Shown piece by piece: positions 26,601 to 36,543 of a DNA stretch of 64,000 nt (its first letter is position 1; each line of letters starts with the position of its first letter). The position numbers were made by a program, and so were the translations under genes. Below the pieces are notes generated by a model. That model saw only the letters and a program-made list of their open reading frames with translations. It was not told the origin of the DNA and searched no databases. This stretch comes from Roseivivax sp. THAF197b (GTDB taxonomy: Bacteria > Pseudomonadota > Alphaproteobacteria > Rhodobacterales > Rhodobacteraceae): NCBI RefSeq assembly GCF_009363255.1, contig NZ_CP045318.1, positions 348,001-412,000 on the forward strand. Reading direction: 5' to 3'.

Positions 26601-27791
26601 TCACGAGAACGTCTTCCGCGGATCGAAGGCATCGCGCACGCCCTCGAAGATGAACACCAGAAGCGACAGCATCACGGCAAAGACGGTGAAGGCGGTGAAG
26701 CCCAGCCACGGCGCTTGCAGGTTCTGCTTGGCCTGCAGCGTCAGCTCGCCCAGGGACGGCGCGGAAGAGGGCAGGCCAAAGCCCAGGAAGTCGAGACCCG
26801 CGAGCGTGGAGATCGTGCCGGTTACGATGAAGGGCAGCATCGTCACGGTCGCCACCATCGCGTTGGGCAGCATGTGGCGGAACATGATCTTCCAGTTCGA
26901 CACGCCAAGCGCCTTGGCCGCGCGCACGTATTCGAGATTTCGGGCGCGCAGGAATTCCGCGCGCACCACGCCCACCAGTGCCACCCAGCCGAACAGAACG
27001 GTCAATCCAACAAGGAGCCAGAAACTTCGCCCCAGGATCGCGAAGAGGATGATGATGATGTAAAGCGAAGGCGTGGCGGTCCAGATCTCGATGATGCGCT
27101 GGAAGATCAGGTCGATCCAGCCGCCGAAATAGCCCTGCACCGCGCCCGCGATGATCCCGATGACCGACGAGGCCAGCGTGACGATCAGCGTGAACAGGAT
27201 CGACAGGCGGAAGCCGTGGATCACCCGCGCGGCCACGTCGCGCTTGGTATCGTCGGTGCCCAGCCAGTTCTCGCCATTGGGCGGCAGCGGTGCCGCGCCG
27301 GGGCGGTCCACGGGCGTGTCATAGCTGTAGGGGATGGGCGGCCAGAGCATCCAGCCCTTGTCAAACTCCGGATCTTCGATGGTGCCCGCGCGGGCCTGCT
27401 CGATCAGTTCTTCGGGGAAGTCGAAACAGTCGATCAGCCCACCCGTCTCTATGAGGCAGCGCACTTCGGGGTCGCGATAGGCGGCCTCGGTGCGGAAGTC
27501 GCCGCCGAAATCGGTCTCCGCATAGAAGGAGAAGATGGGCATGCGCAGCTCGCCCCGGTAGCTCACGAGGATCGGCTTGTCGTTGGCGATGAACTCGGCC
27601 ATCAGCGACAGCCCGAACAGGATCGCGAAGATCCAGAGCGACCAGAGGGCGCGGCGGTTCTTCTTGAAATTGTTCCAGCGACGCTGGTTGAGCGGCGAGA
27701 GCGCGAAGCGTCCGCGCGGCGGCTCGGGCGCTACCGGCATTCCGGGCATCGGTTCTGGCGTGACGCTATTGGGCTGGGGATCGGCGACCAT
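26601..27791 (-). CDS. yejE: Peptide ABC importer permease YejE
   Basis: 396 residues from the ATG at 27791 (MVADPQPNSVTP). The proline-rich N-terminus is followed by helix 1 (ALWSLWIFAILFGLSLMAEFI). A large periplasmic insertion (about 75-175), characteristic of YejE, contains CLIETGGLIDCFDFPEE. Five further helices carry the EAA loop (EYVRAAKALGVSNWKIMFRHMLPNA). It pairs with YejB. The start lies four bases after the yejB stop. Confidence 0.93.
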   Translation of the reverse strand: MVADPQPNSVTPEPMPGMPVAPEPPRGRFALSPLNQRRWNNFKKNRRALWSLWIFAILFGLSLMAEFIANDKPILVSYRGELRMPIFSFYAETDFGGDFRTEAAYRDPEVRCLIETGGLIDCFDFPEELIEQARAGTIEDPEFDKGWMLWPPIPYSYDTPVDRPGAAPLPPNGENWLGTDDTKRDVAARVIHGFRLSILFTLIVTLASSVIGIIAGAVQGYFGGWIDLIFQRIIEIWTATPSLYIIIILFAILGRSFWLLVGLTVLFGWVALVGVVRAEFLRARNLEYVRAAKALGVSNWKIMFRHMLPNAMVATVTMLPFIVTGTISTLAGLDFLGFGLPSSAPSLGELTLQAKQNLQAPWLGFTAFTVFAVMLSLLVFIFEGVRDAFDPRKTFS

Positions 27792-27795
27792 TGGC

Positions 27796-28878
27796 TCAGC
27801 CCTCCCGCTTTTCGAAGTCGATACGCGGATCGACCAGCACATACATCAGGTCCGACAGGATGCCGACGACGAGGCCGATGAGGCCGAAGATGAAGAGCGT
27901 GCCGAAGATCACCGGGTAATCCCGCGCGACCGCGGCCTCGAAGCCCAGACGCCCCAGCCCGTCGAGCGAGAAGATCGTCTCGATGATCAGGCTGCCCGAG
28001 AAGAACACCCCGATGAAGACCGCCGGGAAACCGGCGATCACGATCAGCATCGCGTTGCGGAAGATGTGACCGTAAAGGACGCGCTTCTCCGGCAGGCCCT
28101 TGGCACGGGCAGTGATGACGTATTGCTTTTTGATCTCGTCGAGGAAGGAATTCTTTGTCAGAAGCGTCAGGGTCGCGAAGGCCGCGATGGTCGAGGCCAG
28201 CACCGGCAGCGCGATGTGCCAGAAGTAATCCAGCACCTTGCCAATGAGCGACAGGTCTTCCCAATTGTCCGAGGTGAGGCCCCGGAGCGGGAAGATCTGG
28301 AAGTAGGAGCCCCCCGCGAACAGCACAAGCAGGAGGATCGCGAACAGAAAGCCCGGGATCGCATAGGCCACGATGATCGCGGCTGACGTCCAGGTGTCAA
28401 ACGACGTGCCGTCCTTCACCGCCTTGCGGATGCCCAGGGGGATCGAGACGATATAGGCGATGAGCGTGGACCAGAGCCCGAGCGAGATCGACACCGGCAT
28501 CTTCTCGATCACCAGATCGATCACGGAGATGGAGCGGAAGTAGCTCTCCCCGAAATCGAGCCGCATGTAATCCCACAGCATCGAGAAGAAGCGCTCCACC
28601 GGCGGCTTGTCGAAGCCGAATTCGCGTTCCAGCTCCTCGATGAATTCGGGAGGCAAGCCGCGCGCGCCCGCATATTCCTCGGAGCCGCCGCCACCGCTGC
28701 CCGCTTCGTCACCGCCGCCCGCGAAGCCCTCGAACACATCGCCGCCGCCCTGAGCGCGGGCGATGATCTGCTCGATCGGACCGCCCGGCACGAACTGCAC
28801 CAGCGCGAAGTTGATGACCATGATGCCCAGAAGCGTGGGAATGATCAGCAACAGCCGCCTGAGGATATACGCGCCCAT
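27796..28878 (-). CDS. yejB: Peptide ABC importer permease YejB
   Basis: 360 residues. The N-terminus [36 protein letters not shown] is the OppB/YejB signature. A Gly/Ser-rich insertion (about 42-72, [16 protein letters not shown]) and the EAA loop ([25 protein letters not shown]) follow. It forms the transmembrane channel with YejE. It lies 25 bases after yejA. Confidence 0.94.
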   Translation of the reverse strand: MGAYILRRLLLIIPTLLGIMVINFALVQFVPGGPIEQIIARAQGGGDVFEGFAGGGDEAGSGGGGSEEYAGARGLPPEFIEELEREFGFDKPPVERFFSMLWDYMRLDFGESYFRSISVIDLVIEKMPVSISLGLWSTLIAYIVSIPLGIRKAVKDGTSFDTWTSAAIIVAYAIPGFLFAILLLVLFAGGSYFQIFPLRGLTSDNWEDLSLIGKVLDYFWHIALPVLASTIAAFATLTLLTKNSFLDEIKKQYVITARAKGLPEKRVLYGHIFRNAMLIVIAGFPAVFIGVFFSGSLIIETIFSLDGLGRLGFEAAVARDYPVIFGTLFIFGLIGLVVGILSDLMYVLVDPRIDFEKREG

Positions 28879-28903
28879 AAATGCCCCGTGTTATGGTTCT
28901 TGA

Positions 28904-30835
28904 TCAGAGCTTGCCTGCCGCGCGAAGCGCTTCGGCCTTTTCCTCCGAATACCACCAGATGCCAAGCTCGCCCATGCCGTATCGCGGCGGTTCATCGTCA
29001 TATGGACGCTCGAACACGTCGAAATAGGCGATGTTATGCGTGGGATTGTACCATTGCGGCACCCAGATATGCAGCGACCGCAGCACTCGGTCGAGGGCGC
29101 GGACAGCGACGGTCAGTTCTTCGCGGGTTTCGGCCTTGGCGATGGTGTCGATGAGCCCGTCCACCGCCTCGTTCTGCAGGCCCGGCACGTTGTTGGAGCC
29201 TTCCACATTCGCGGTCTCGGATCCGAAGATGCCGCGCAGCTCGTCGCCGGGGGTGGAGGACATGGCGAAGCGCTGCGTGACGATATCGTAGTCGAAGGTC
29301 TTCTCGCGCTCCTGCGCCTCGGCGCTGTCGACGCGGGTGGCGTCGGCCTCGATGCCCAGACGCTTGAGGTTGTCGATCATCGGGTTGATGATCCGGTCGA
29401 AGCTGGGGCTGTCGTTCAGGACCGAGATGGTCAGCCGTTCGCCATCCTTGTAGCGGAACCCGTCATCGCCCACTTCCCAACCAGCCTCTTCGAGCATCCG
29501 CCCTGCGGTACGCAGCGCGCGGCGATCCGCGAGGTCGGAGGCGGAGGAGACGGCCGGTGTGAACGCCTCTTCCTCGAAGACCGAGGCGGGCAGCACGTCG
29601 CGGTAGGGCTCGAGCAGTTCCAGCTCGGAGCCTTCGGCCATGCCGGTGGCCTGCAGCGTCTCGGAGTTTTCCCAGAAGCTGTCGGTCCGGGAATAGAGCC
29701 CGTAGAAGAGCGACTCGTTCGACCATTCGAAGTTGAACGCCATGCCGATCGCCTCTCGCACGAGAGGGTCCTGGAACTTGTCGCGGCGCAGGTTGAACCA
29801 GAAGCCCTGCGTGCCCGAGGGGCGGCCATCGGGGAGCTGCTCGACTACGACGGTGCCATCCTCGACGGCGGGGAAGTTGTAGGAAGTGGCCCAGATCTTC
29901 GACTGGTACTCCTCGCGGAAGAGATACGCCCCGCCTTTGAACGCCTCGAAGGCGGTGGTGTAATCGGCGAAATACTCGATCTTGATCTCGTCGAAATTGT
30001 TCTGGCCCACATTCACCGGCAGGTCTGCGCCCCAGTAATCGTCGCGGCGGACATAGGTGACAGAGCGGCCGGGCTGCACGTCCTTCAGGGTGTATTCACC
30101 CGATCCCATCGGCGGCTCGAGGCTTGATTCCGCGAAATCACGGCCCTCGTAATAGGCGCGCGACAGGATCGGCAGGCCCGCCGCCGACATCAGCAATTCG
30201 CGGGTCGGCCCGTCGGGGTTGAAGGTGAACTTGACGCGGTGGGTATCCAGCGCCTCCACGTTCTCGAAATCCTTGAGCGCGATGCGGTAGGACGGACGGC
30301 CCTCCGTCACGAGGATATTGTAGGAAAAGACCACGTCATCGGCGGTCACGGGAGTGCCATCGCGGAACATCGCCTCGGGCCGCATGTTGAAGATCGCCCA
30401 TTCGCGGCTCTCGGGATATTCCACCGATTCCGCGACCAGCCCGTACATGGCGTCGGGCTCATCGAGATTGCCGGTCATCAACGTGTCGTAGAAGATCGAC
30501 GACAAGGCCGCCGCATTGCCCTTCAGCGTGTAGGGCGTGAGGCTGTCGAAGGTTCCGAAGGCCCAGGTCGAGAAGGTGCCGCCCTTGGGTGCGTCGGGAT
30601 TGACGTAGTCCCAATGCGCGAAGTCGGGGCCGTATTTCAGCTCTCCGAAGGACGAGATGCCATGCGAGGTCACGATCGTTTCATGGCTTTCCGCACGCGC
30701 CATGGTGGCTGCGGCCAGCGCCACGCCGAGCGCTATCAGACAGGCAAGGGCCCGCAAGGGGCCAGTGCGGTCGATCCGGCGCGCTTTCGCGCGGGCAGCG
30801 GGACGCGTTGGGTGCGGTCGAAGGGGCGACGTCAT
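28904..30835 (-). CDS. yejA: Extracellular peptide-binding protein YejA
   Basis: 643 residues from the ATG at 30835, with GGAGAAG upstream. The signal peptide is long, with a basic N-region (RAKARRIDRTGPLRALACLIALGVALAAATMARA). The SBP_bac_5 (cluster C) fold follows: SSFGELKYGPDFAHWDYVNPDAPKGG, DGTPVTADDVVFSYN and LRRDKFQDPLVREAIGMAFNFEW. YejA proteins end in a Tyr/Trp-rich segment, seen here as PQWYNPTHNIAYFDVFERPY. It captures oligopeptides in the periplasm for YejBEF. Confidence 0.94.
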   Translation of the reverse strand: MTSPLRPHPTRPAARAKARRIDRTGPLRALACLIALGVALAAATMARAESHETIVTSHGISSFGELKYGPDFAHWDYVNPDAPKGGTFSTWAFGTFDSLTPYTLKGNAAALSSIFYDTLMTGNLDEPDAMYGLVAESVEYPESREWAIFNMRPEAMFRDGTPVTADDVVFSYNILVTEGRPSYRIALKDFENVEALDTHRVKFTFNPDGPTRELLMSAAGLPILSRAYYEGRDFAESSLEPPMGSGEYTLKDVQPGRSVTYVRRDDYWGADLPVNVGQNNFDEIKIEYFADYTTAFEAFKGGAYLFREEYQSKIWATSYNFPAVEDGTVVVEQLPDGRPSGTQGFWFNLRRDKFQDPLVREAIGMAFNFEWSNESLFYGLYSRTDSFWENSETLQATGMAEGSELELLEPYRDVLPASVFEEEAFTPAVSSASDLADRRALRTAGRMLEEAGWEVGDDGFRYKDGERLTISVLNDSPSFDRIINPMIDNLKRLGIEADATRVDSAEAQEREKTFDYDIVTQRFAMSSTPGDELRGIFGSETANVEGSNNVPGLQNEAVDGLIDTIAKAETREELTVAVRALDRVLRSLHIWVPQWYNPTHNIAYFDVFERPYDDEPPRYGMGELGIWWYSEEKAEALRAAGKL

Positions 30836-30968
30836 CAGCTTCTCCAGGCTACATCCGTAGAAAGTTAGGCTAGATGGCGCGACGGGCCACATTCAAGTTG
30901 CTTATGCGTGAACGGGCTGTAATCGCGCTGTATGGATGACGCGCCTGCCTTCGCGACGGGCGGTGGCC

Positions 30969-31463
30969 TCAGACCTTCGCCAGCGAGGTCAGGGCCACCA
31001 GCATCAGAACCGCAGAGATGGCGCAGGCCACACTCCGGATCGTGTTCCAGAAGGTCCAGCGGGGCAGGTAGATGCCGCGCCAGTAATCCGTTGTTTCCGC
31101 GTCCGACAGGTCCATGCGGTCCAGCGCCTCGTTCATCGGCACATTGCCACGGATCGTCACGCCGAAACATCCAATGAGGTAGATCAGCCCGGCCAGCGCC
31201 ATGACATATCCCGGAGCATCGCCCAGAACCGCCGCGCCATAAGCCGCGATCCCGAGCGACAGGGCCGCCATCGCGATGAAGAGCGGGATGAAGACATGAC
31301 GAAACACCTCGCGGTTGATGACCTGCATCACCTCGATGCCGCCTGTGCCGCCGGTGCGGGACAGCGCGCGCATGATGAAGTCCGAAAAAGCGAGGAACAC
31401 CCCGGCGAGAAGCGCATAGGCCAGCAAGGAAAACTGGGCGAGAACGAAAAACCAGGAAGGCAT
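30969..31463 (-). CDS. DUF1772 (anthrone oxygenase-like) membrane protein
   Basis: 164 residues from the ATG at 31463 (MPSWFFVLAQFSLLAYAL). Four membrane helices and the family features are seen: FLAFSDFIMRAL in helix 1, INREVFRHVF, GNVPMNEAL, and WRGIYLPRWTFWNTIRS. Function in bacteria is unknown; fungal relatives act on anthrones. It lies directly downstream of the NmrA-like gene, so the pair may respond to the AraC regulator upstream. Confidence 0.78.
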   Translation of the reverse strand: MPSWFFVLAQFSLLAYALLAGVFLAFSDFIMRALSRTGGTGGIEVMQVINREVFRHVFIPLFIAMAALSLGIAAYGAAVLGDAPGYVMALAGLIYLIGCFGVTIRGNVPMNEALDRMDLSDAETTDYWRGIYLPRWTFWNTIRSVACAISAVLMLVALTSLAKV

Positions 31464-31538
31464 GGTCAGTCCTTTCAAGGGAATAATGCGCCCGGGCCAG
31501 CGGCAGCCCGAGCCACGTTGTGCCGATCAGGAGGGTGC

Positions 31539-32369
31539 TCAGGCCGCGACCGGCCAGGCACCGGCCTCGGCCGCCGCGCGGGCAAATTCCGCGAAGTCGC
31601 GGGGCGGTCGGCCAAGCGCGCGCTGCACGCCATCGCCCAGCCATGCGTTGCGCCCGTCAAGCGCCTCTTCGCAGACATGCGTGAAGACGTCAGCGATGAA
31701 CGCGCCGCCGATCTCGGTCATGGCCGCGTGAAATTCCGCCAGCGTGATCGGGACGTAGCGCACCGGCATGCCGCTTGCCGCCGCAAGCTCCGCCGCCGCT
31801 TCGGAGAAGTGCAGAAGACGCGGGCCGGTGATCTCGTAAAGCTCCCCCGAATGACGGCCGAGATCGGTGAGCGCCGCGACCGCCACATCGGCGATATCGT
31901 CCACGTCGACGATGGGCTCCTTCACATCGCCTGCGGGCAGGGCGATCACGCCGCCCAGCACCGGGTCGCGGAGATACCCTTCCGAGAAGTTCTGCGCGAA
32001 CCAGGCGCAGCGCACGAGCGTATAATCGACGCCCGACGCCCGCACGATATCCTCGCAATGCTTGGCATGCGTCTCGCCGCGTCCTGACAGCAGAACAAGT
32101 CGCGCAACGCCCATCTTTTTGGCCAGCGCGGACAGCGCCTCGATCTTCTCCCCGGCACCGGGAAAGGCCAGATCGGGGAAGTATGACACGAAGGCGGTCG
32201 AAATCCCGTTTAGCGCGGGGGCCCAGGTGTCGGGATTGTCCCAGTCGAAGGGAATGGGTGCGGACCGGGTGCCCGGGCGGACGGCATGGCCCTGATCGGT
32301 GAGGCTTCGGACGATGCGGCGGCCGGTCTTGCCGGTGGCGCCGATGACGAGGATGGGTTGGGTGTGCAT
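31539..32369 (-). CDS. NmrA-like NAD(P)-binding protein
   Basis: 276 residues from the ATG at 32369 (MHTQPILVIGATGKTGRRIV). The GATGKTG Rossmann loop, a short SDR fold and no YxxxK active site fit the NmrA/TMR atypical SDR family. VDDIADVAVAAL and YEITGPRLLHFSEAAAEL are typical. It could be a redox sensor or an NAD(P)H:quinone-type oxidoreductase. It lies 96 bases downstream of the AraC regulator on the same strand. Confidence 0.82.
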   Translation of the reverse strand: MHTQPILVIGATGKTGRRIVRSLTDQGHAVRPGTRSAPIPFDWDNPDTWAPALNGISTAFVSYFPDLAFPGAGEKIEALSALAKKMGVARLVLLSGRGETHAKHCEDIVRASGVDYTLVRCAWFAQNFSEGYLRDPVLGGVIALPAGDVKEPIVDVDDIADVAVAALTDLGRHSGELYEITGPRLLHFSEAAAELAAASGMPVRYVPITLAEFHAAMTEIGGAFIADVFTHVCEEALDGRNAWLGDGVQRALGRPPRDFAEFARAAAEAGAWPVAA

Positions 32370-32465
32370 CACGAGGCTCCCTAGTTGGTGTGATGCGGAC
32401 ACCATGCGCGTCGGCGCGGAGGCGATCTTGACAGGTCCGGCCAAGCTTTTGACCGATCCTGCCAA

Positions 32466-33473
32466 TCACCTGTTCCGGTGGTGGTCCCGGAAGGCGGCCG
32501 GTGTCCGTTCGGACCAGCGTTTGAAGGCGCGCGTGAAGGAGCTTTGTTCCGCGAACCCGGTCAGGAAAGCGATCTCGGCAATCGAATGATCGCTTTGCAC
32601 CAGCAGGCCTTCCGCCAGGCGACGCCGGGCCTTCTCCAATATGCCCTGGAACGACAGGCCTTCCTCCGAAAGGCGCCGGTGCAGGGTGCGTTCGCTCACA
32701 CCCATCTCGCGGGCCATGGCCGCGGCGCGGGGCGGGCCTGCGCTCAGATGATCCGACACCCGACGCAGCAGGACCTGTTCGAAAGACGTCTCCCGCGTCA
32801 CGGCGGCCAGTTCCTCCTCAAGCTGAGGCGCCAGAAACCGCGCAAGCGCCGCGTCGCCCAGCCGATTGGACCGGGAGAGATCCGCCTCACCGATCAGGAT
32901 GCCATCCAGATCCGCGTCGAACCGGATGGGGCAGCCGAAATACGCCTCATGCGCGTTCGCCGTTCCCGGTGTGGCATGTTGCAGATGCACTTCGAGCGGC
33001 GTCACCGGCTCGGGCGAGACCTCCCGCATGATGGCCATGGCACTGGCAAGCGTGGCCTCGTTGGAGAGGCGCAAGCCAAGCCGCCGCACGCCCGAACGAT
33101 GCAGCAGGAAGAAGGCGCCGCGCGGATCGTCGCGCACCTCGTGCTCGGCGACAGAGGTCAGAAGCCGCGCGTATCGCTCCGCCCGTTCGAGCGAGCCGCG
33201 CAGCGTGGGCGCCGTCTTCCAGGCCATGCCGAACGCGCCGTAATCATCGCATCGCATGGACGCGCCGACACGTAGCGGAAAGTCGCGCGCATCTGGCAAG
33301 GCGGCCGCGATCTCCTCTAGCAGCGCGTAGTAATCGGCATCCGGGACCATGCGCTTGACGCCAGGCGGGTCGTCCGGTGCGAGGCCCAAGCGCGCAAAGA
33401 GGGCGGCGCGATCCACATCCGGGCCCGCCGCGTCGATGACCTTGCGCGCAAAGAGTGCCGTGATGACGCCCAT
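32466..33473 (-). CDS. AraC-family regulator with Arabinose_bd-type sensor domain
   Basis: 335 residues. The N-terminal ~200 residues match the OruR/ArgR-like sensor domain (LRVGASMRCDDYGAFGMAWKTAPTLRGSLERAERY). Two C-terminal helix-turn-helices follow: MAREMGVSERTLHRRLSEEGLSFQGILEKARRRLAEGLL and SIAEIAFLTGFAEQSSFTRAFKRW. The effector is unknown. It lies between an SDR gene upstream and the NmrA/DUF1772 pair downstream, all on one strand, and these are the likely targets. Confidence 0.92.
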   Translation of the reverse strand: MGVITALFARKVIDAAGPDVDRAALFARLGLAPDDPPGVKRMVPDADYYALLEEIAAALPDARDFPLRVGASMRCDDYGAFGMAWKTAPTLRGSLERAERYARLLTSVAEHEVRDDPRGAFFLLHRSGVRRLGLRLSNEATLASAMAIMREVSPEPVTPLEVHLQHATPGTANAHEAYFGCPIRFDADLDGILIGEADLSRSNRLGDAALARFLAPQLEEELAAVTRETSFEQVLLRRVSDHLSAGPPRAAAMAREMGVSERTLHRRLSEEGLSFQGILEKARRRLAEGLLVQSDHSIAEIAFLTGFAEQSSFTRAFKRWSERTPAAFRDHHRNR

Positions 33474-33494
33474 CGCCGCTTCCCTCCGCCTCGG

Positions 33495-34280
33495 TCAGTC
33501 GGTCTTCGGGGTGGCGGCCGATCCGGCAAGCAGCCCGCCGTCGATATTGAGCTCGGTGCCGGTCATGTAGGCTGCCTCGTCCGAGGCCAGCATCACGGCA
33601 AGTGCTGCGACCTCCTCGGGCGTGCCGAACCGGCGCAGCGGGGTGTCCGCGACGAAGGCCGCCATATGCGCGTCTCGGTCGGGCCCCGTGCCCAGCATCG
33701 GCTCCCACATCGGGGTCAGGATGGCTGCGGGATGGATCGAATTACAGCGGATGTTGAGGCCCTGTTCTGCACAATAGAGCGCCACGGACTTGGTATGATT
33801 GCGCATCGCGGCCTTGGAGGAGGCATAGGCCGCCGCCGCCGGGATGCCGACGAGGCCCGAGCGCGAGGAGATGTTGATGATCGATCCCGCACCCCGGGGC
33901 CGCATCGCCCGGATCGCGTAGCGGCATCCAAGAAACGTTCCGTCGAGATTGACCCTGTGCACCGCGCGCCAATCCTCAAGGCTGGCATTTTCGGGATCAT
34001 GCGGACGCATGGCCTCTTCGAAACCGGTCACGCCTGCATTGTTGACCAACACGTCGCATTCGGGCCAGGCCTCGGCCAGCGCCGCCCAGTCGTCCTCGGA
34101 CGCCACGTCGAGGGGACGCGCCTCCGCGCCGATCTCGCGCGCGACATCCGCCGCGGCCTCGGCGTCCTTGTCGGTCACGACAACCGTCGCCCCCTCTGCC
34201 GCGAAGGCCCGCGCGATGGCAGCGCCGATGCCGCGTCCTGCGCCGGTCACGATGCAGGTCTTCTTACTCAATCGGGGCAT
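33495..34280 (-). CDS. SDR-family oxidoreductase
   Basis: 261 residues. TGAGRGIG (about 12-19), NNAG (80-83), Ser138/139, Tyr152 and Lys156 (YASSK) give a full catalytic tetrad, with Asp38 after the second strand suggesting NAD preference. The C-terminus is the usual [12 protein letters not shown]. Substrate not predictable. It is the first gene of the SDR-araC-nmrA-DUF1772 run, 21 bases before araC. Confidence 0.9.
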   Translation of the reverse strand: MPRLSKKTCIVTGAGRGIGAAIARAFAAEGATVVVTDKDAEAAADVAREIGAEARPLDVASEDDWAALAEAWPECDVLVNNAGVTGFEEAMRPHDPENASLEDWRAVHRVNLDGTFLGCRYAIRAMRPRGAGSIINISSRSGLVGIPAAAAYASSKAAMRNHTKSVALYCAEQGLNIRCNSIHPAAILTPMWEPMLGTGPDRDAHMAAFVADTPLRRFGTPEEVAALAVMLASDEAAYMTGTELNIDGGLLAGSAATPKTD

Positions 34281-34402
34281 GGTCTTCCTTTCCGTCCGAG
34301 CGGCGATAATCCGAAAACAAACCCGCCTTGCGCCAAGAAACCACAGGATGGCGCGTTGGCCAAAGGTGGCGGATGTAGGCGCGCGTCAAATTATGCGCTT
34401 GG

Positions 34403-35383
34403 TCAGACAACAACCACATTGCCGCGCTTGTGCCCGGTCTCGACATAGGCATGCGCCTCGACGAGATCGGCCAGCGGGTAGATCCGGTCCATCGCCGGTG
34501 CAAAGCGATCCGTCTCGATCAGCTTGAGCAGCTCCGCCAGCATGGCCCGCAGGCGTTGGGGCTTCTCAAGACCCGCAGCCGCGAAGAGGGCGCGTTTCCG
34601 ACCGAAGCGGCCGGAGACCAGCATGTCACGCAGAAGGGCCAGTGTCAGAACCGGGCAGAGATAGCGCCCCGCCTCGGACAATGCCGGTTTGGCCGCGGCG
34701 AAGGAGGCAATGCCGATCGTGTCGAAGATCACGTCATAGCCCGCACCGGGCGGCAAGGTTTCCGCGCGGTCATAATCGATCACATGGGTGGCGCCGAGCG
34801 ATGCCACGAAGCGGGCATTGCGCGCGCTGGTGGTGGCACTCACCTCCGCGCCCATGGCTGCTGCGATCTGAACCGCTGCACTGCCAAGGCTGCCGGACCC
34901 GCCGAGGATCAGCACCCGGTCGCCGCGTTTGACCTTCCCCAGATTGTGGAGGAAGTGCCAGGACGTGAGTGCCCCGTCGCAAAGCGTGGCCGCATCTTCA
35001 TGGGCGAGGAATTCGGGCTTGTGCATCAGCGTTCCGTCTTCCTCGAGGCTGATATGGCTCGCATTGGCCCCGAAGCGCATCCCGGCCTCGCCGAAGACCA
35101 TGTCGCCCGGCGCGAAACGGCTGACCTCTGCGCCGATGGCGATCACCTCTCCCGACAGGCCGGTGCCCGACAGTGCGTTGCGCGGACCCCGCAGGCCTAG
35201 AAAAAGCCGCGCGAATTTCGGCTGTCCCTTGCGCATCATGCCATCGGCGCGGGTTACCGCAGAGGCATGGATGCGGATCAGCACCTCTGTCGGCCCCGGC
35301 TCGGGTATGGGAAGCGTGACGGGTGTCAGGACTTTTGGGGCGCCATAATGGGGTATGTGCCAGGCGGTGCGGTTCGCAGTCAT
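34403..35383 (-). CDS. MDR-family NAD(P)-dependent quinone/alcohol oxidoreductase
   Basis: 326 residues. The GroES-like N-terminal domain (EVLIRIHASAVTRADGMMRKG) and a Rossmann domain with GDRVLILGGSGSLGSAAVQIA are seen. No structural or catalytic zinc Cys set is present, so it belongs to the zinc-independent QOR/enoyl reductase-like branch. It is divergent from a LysR gene, and an 11-bp perfect inverted repeat lies directly in front of its start, one arm touching its AAGGAG ribosome binding site. Confidence 0.88.
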   Translation of the reverse strand: MTANRTAWHIPHYGAPKVLTPVTLPIPEPGPTEVLIRIHASAVTRADGMMRKGQPKFARLFLGLRGPRNALSGTGLSGEVIAIGAEVSRFAPGDMVFGEAGMRFGANASHISLEEDGTLMHKPEFLAHEDAATLCDGALTSWHFLHNLGKVKRGDRVLILGGSGSLGSAAVQIAAAMGAEVSATTSARNARFVASLGATHVIDYDRAETLPPGAGYDVIFDTIGIASFAAAKPALSEAGRYLCPVLTLALLRDMLVSGRFGRKRALFAAAGLEKPQRLRAMLAELLKLIETDRFAPAMDRIYPLADLVEAHAYVETGHKRGNVVVV

Positions 35384-35392
35384 GGGGTTCTC

Positions 35393-35442
35393 CTTCGGAT
35401 CGAGGCTGCCCGAGGAGATAGAGGATGTATTTCGATCCGAAG
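35393..35442. promoter_or_regulatory. Perfect 11-bp inverted repeat in the divergent LysR/oxidoreductase promoter
   Basis: CTTCGGATCGA (35393-35403) and TCGATCCGAAG (35432-35442) are exact inverse copies, 39 bases centre to centre. The repeat sits 10 bases before the oxidoreductase ATG and 48 bases before the LysR ATG. It may be a LysR or other operator, or an mRNA hairpin that covers the oxidoreductase ribosome binding site. Confidence 0.65.
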
Positions 35443-35489
35443 AGTGATTAAATTGACCCGCAGTGGTTCGTAAACGATCCGGGGAAGCG

Positions 35490-36371
35490 ATGGACTGGAA
35501 ATCCCTTCCGGCTTTTTTAGCAGTGGCGCGTCATGGCTCCCTTCGGGCCGCAGCCGAGCAGTTGGGCGGCACGCACGCGACCCTGCGCCGTCAGGTCGAA
35601 GCGCTGGAGGCGCAGCTTGGCACGCAGCTCTTTCGGCGCGCCGTGGACGGGCTTTCGCTGACAGCTGCGGGACGGCGGCTTCTTCCGCAAGCGCTCGAGG
35701 CGGAAAGCGCGCTTCTGAAGGGGTTCAACGCGGTGCAAGGGCTGGATCGCGAGGCTGCGGGGCGCATACGCCTCTCGGCTGATCCGATGACCGCGCATTA
35801 TCTTCTCGCTCCGGTTCTGGCGGAATTTGCCGCACTCTACCCCGAGATCGAGATCGAGATGCGTCTGGCCTACACGCTCGATTCGATCGCCCGAAACGAG
35901 ACGGATGTGTCGATCCGTCATGCCGCGTCCATCGAGGACGATGCCGTTGGCCGTAAGCTGTTCCCGCTCTCTCTGGGCGTTGTCGCCTCGCGCGACTACA
36001 TCGACCGCGCGCTGCCCTCGGCGGGACGCAGGGGACAGGGGCTCAACTGGATCGGCTATGGCGACGTGCCGGAGCTTGCCGCGATGATCGCGGATTCGGC
36101 CTTTCCCGATGCGCCTATCCGCCACGCGGTGCCCGATCCGGAAATGCACCTGCATATGGCCCGCGCAGGGGCGGGCATGACCTTCCTTGCGACCTGGGTG
36201 ACATCGGTGTTCCCGGAATTGCAGCGCGTTCCCGGCACGGAGCTCGATCAGCGGCGATCCACCTGGGTTTTGCTCCATGGCGAGCTGCGGCGTGTGCGTC
36301 GGGTGCGTCTTTTCGTGGATTACCTGTGTGACGCACTTCTGGAACGCCGCGCGGATTTTCTGGGGGCTTAG
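35490..36371 (+). CDS. LysR-family transcriptional regulator
   Basis: 293 residues from the ATG at 35490 (MDWKSLPAFLAVARHGSLRA), with GGGGAAG upstream. The winged helix covers residues 4-60 (AAAEQLGGTHATLRRQVEALEAQLGTQLFRR), and the effector domain the rest (GRIRLSADPMTAHYLLAPVLAEF). It probably controls the divergent MDR oxidoreductase. The 3' end is followed by a hairpin facing the cytochrome c gene. Confidence 0.92.
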   Translation: MDWKSLPAFLAVARHGSLRAAAEQLGGTHATLRRQVEALEAQLGTQLFRRAVDGLSLTAAGRRLLPQALEAESALLKGFNAVQGLDREAAGRIRLSADPMTAHYLLAPVLAEFAALYPEIEIEMRLAYTLDSIARNETDVSIRHAASIEDDAVGRKLFPLSLGVVASRDYIDRALPSAGRRGQGLNWIGYGDVPELAAMIADSAFPDAPIRHAVPDPEMHLHMARAGAGMTFLATWVTSVFPELQRVPGTELDQRRSTWVLLHGELRRVRRVRLFVDYLCDALLERRADFLGA

Positions 36372-36449
36372 GACCGCATTTCGGCACCGGGCATTCCCCG
36401 TGTCGCATATCACGTATCGCAGGCGTCTCTTGTACCTGCCAAAATCAAA

Positions 36450-36482
36450 GAAGCGAGCGCATCTTGGGGATGCGCCCGCTTC
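36450..36482 (+). terminator. Hairpin between the convergent LysR and cytochrome c genes
   Basis: GAAGCG-A-GCGCATC pairs with GATGCGC-CC-GCTTC around a five-base loop. There is no clean T-run, but the position between convergent genes supports termination. Confidence 0.5.
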
Positions 36483-36543
36483 CGGGTCTTGTGCAGTTGC
36501 GCGGCCCGTCGGTTCGGACAATCGCGCGAAACTTGCGTGCCGA

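Noticed and set aside
32466..36371. Possible genomic island, from the density of regulators and oxidoreductases
   Set aside because: No integrase, tRNA, direct repeats or visible change in base composition marks its borders.
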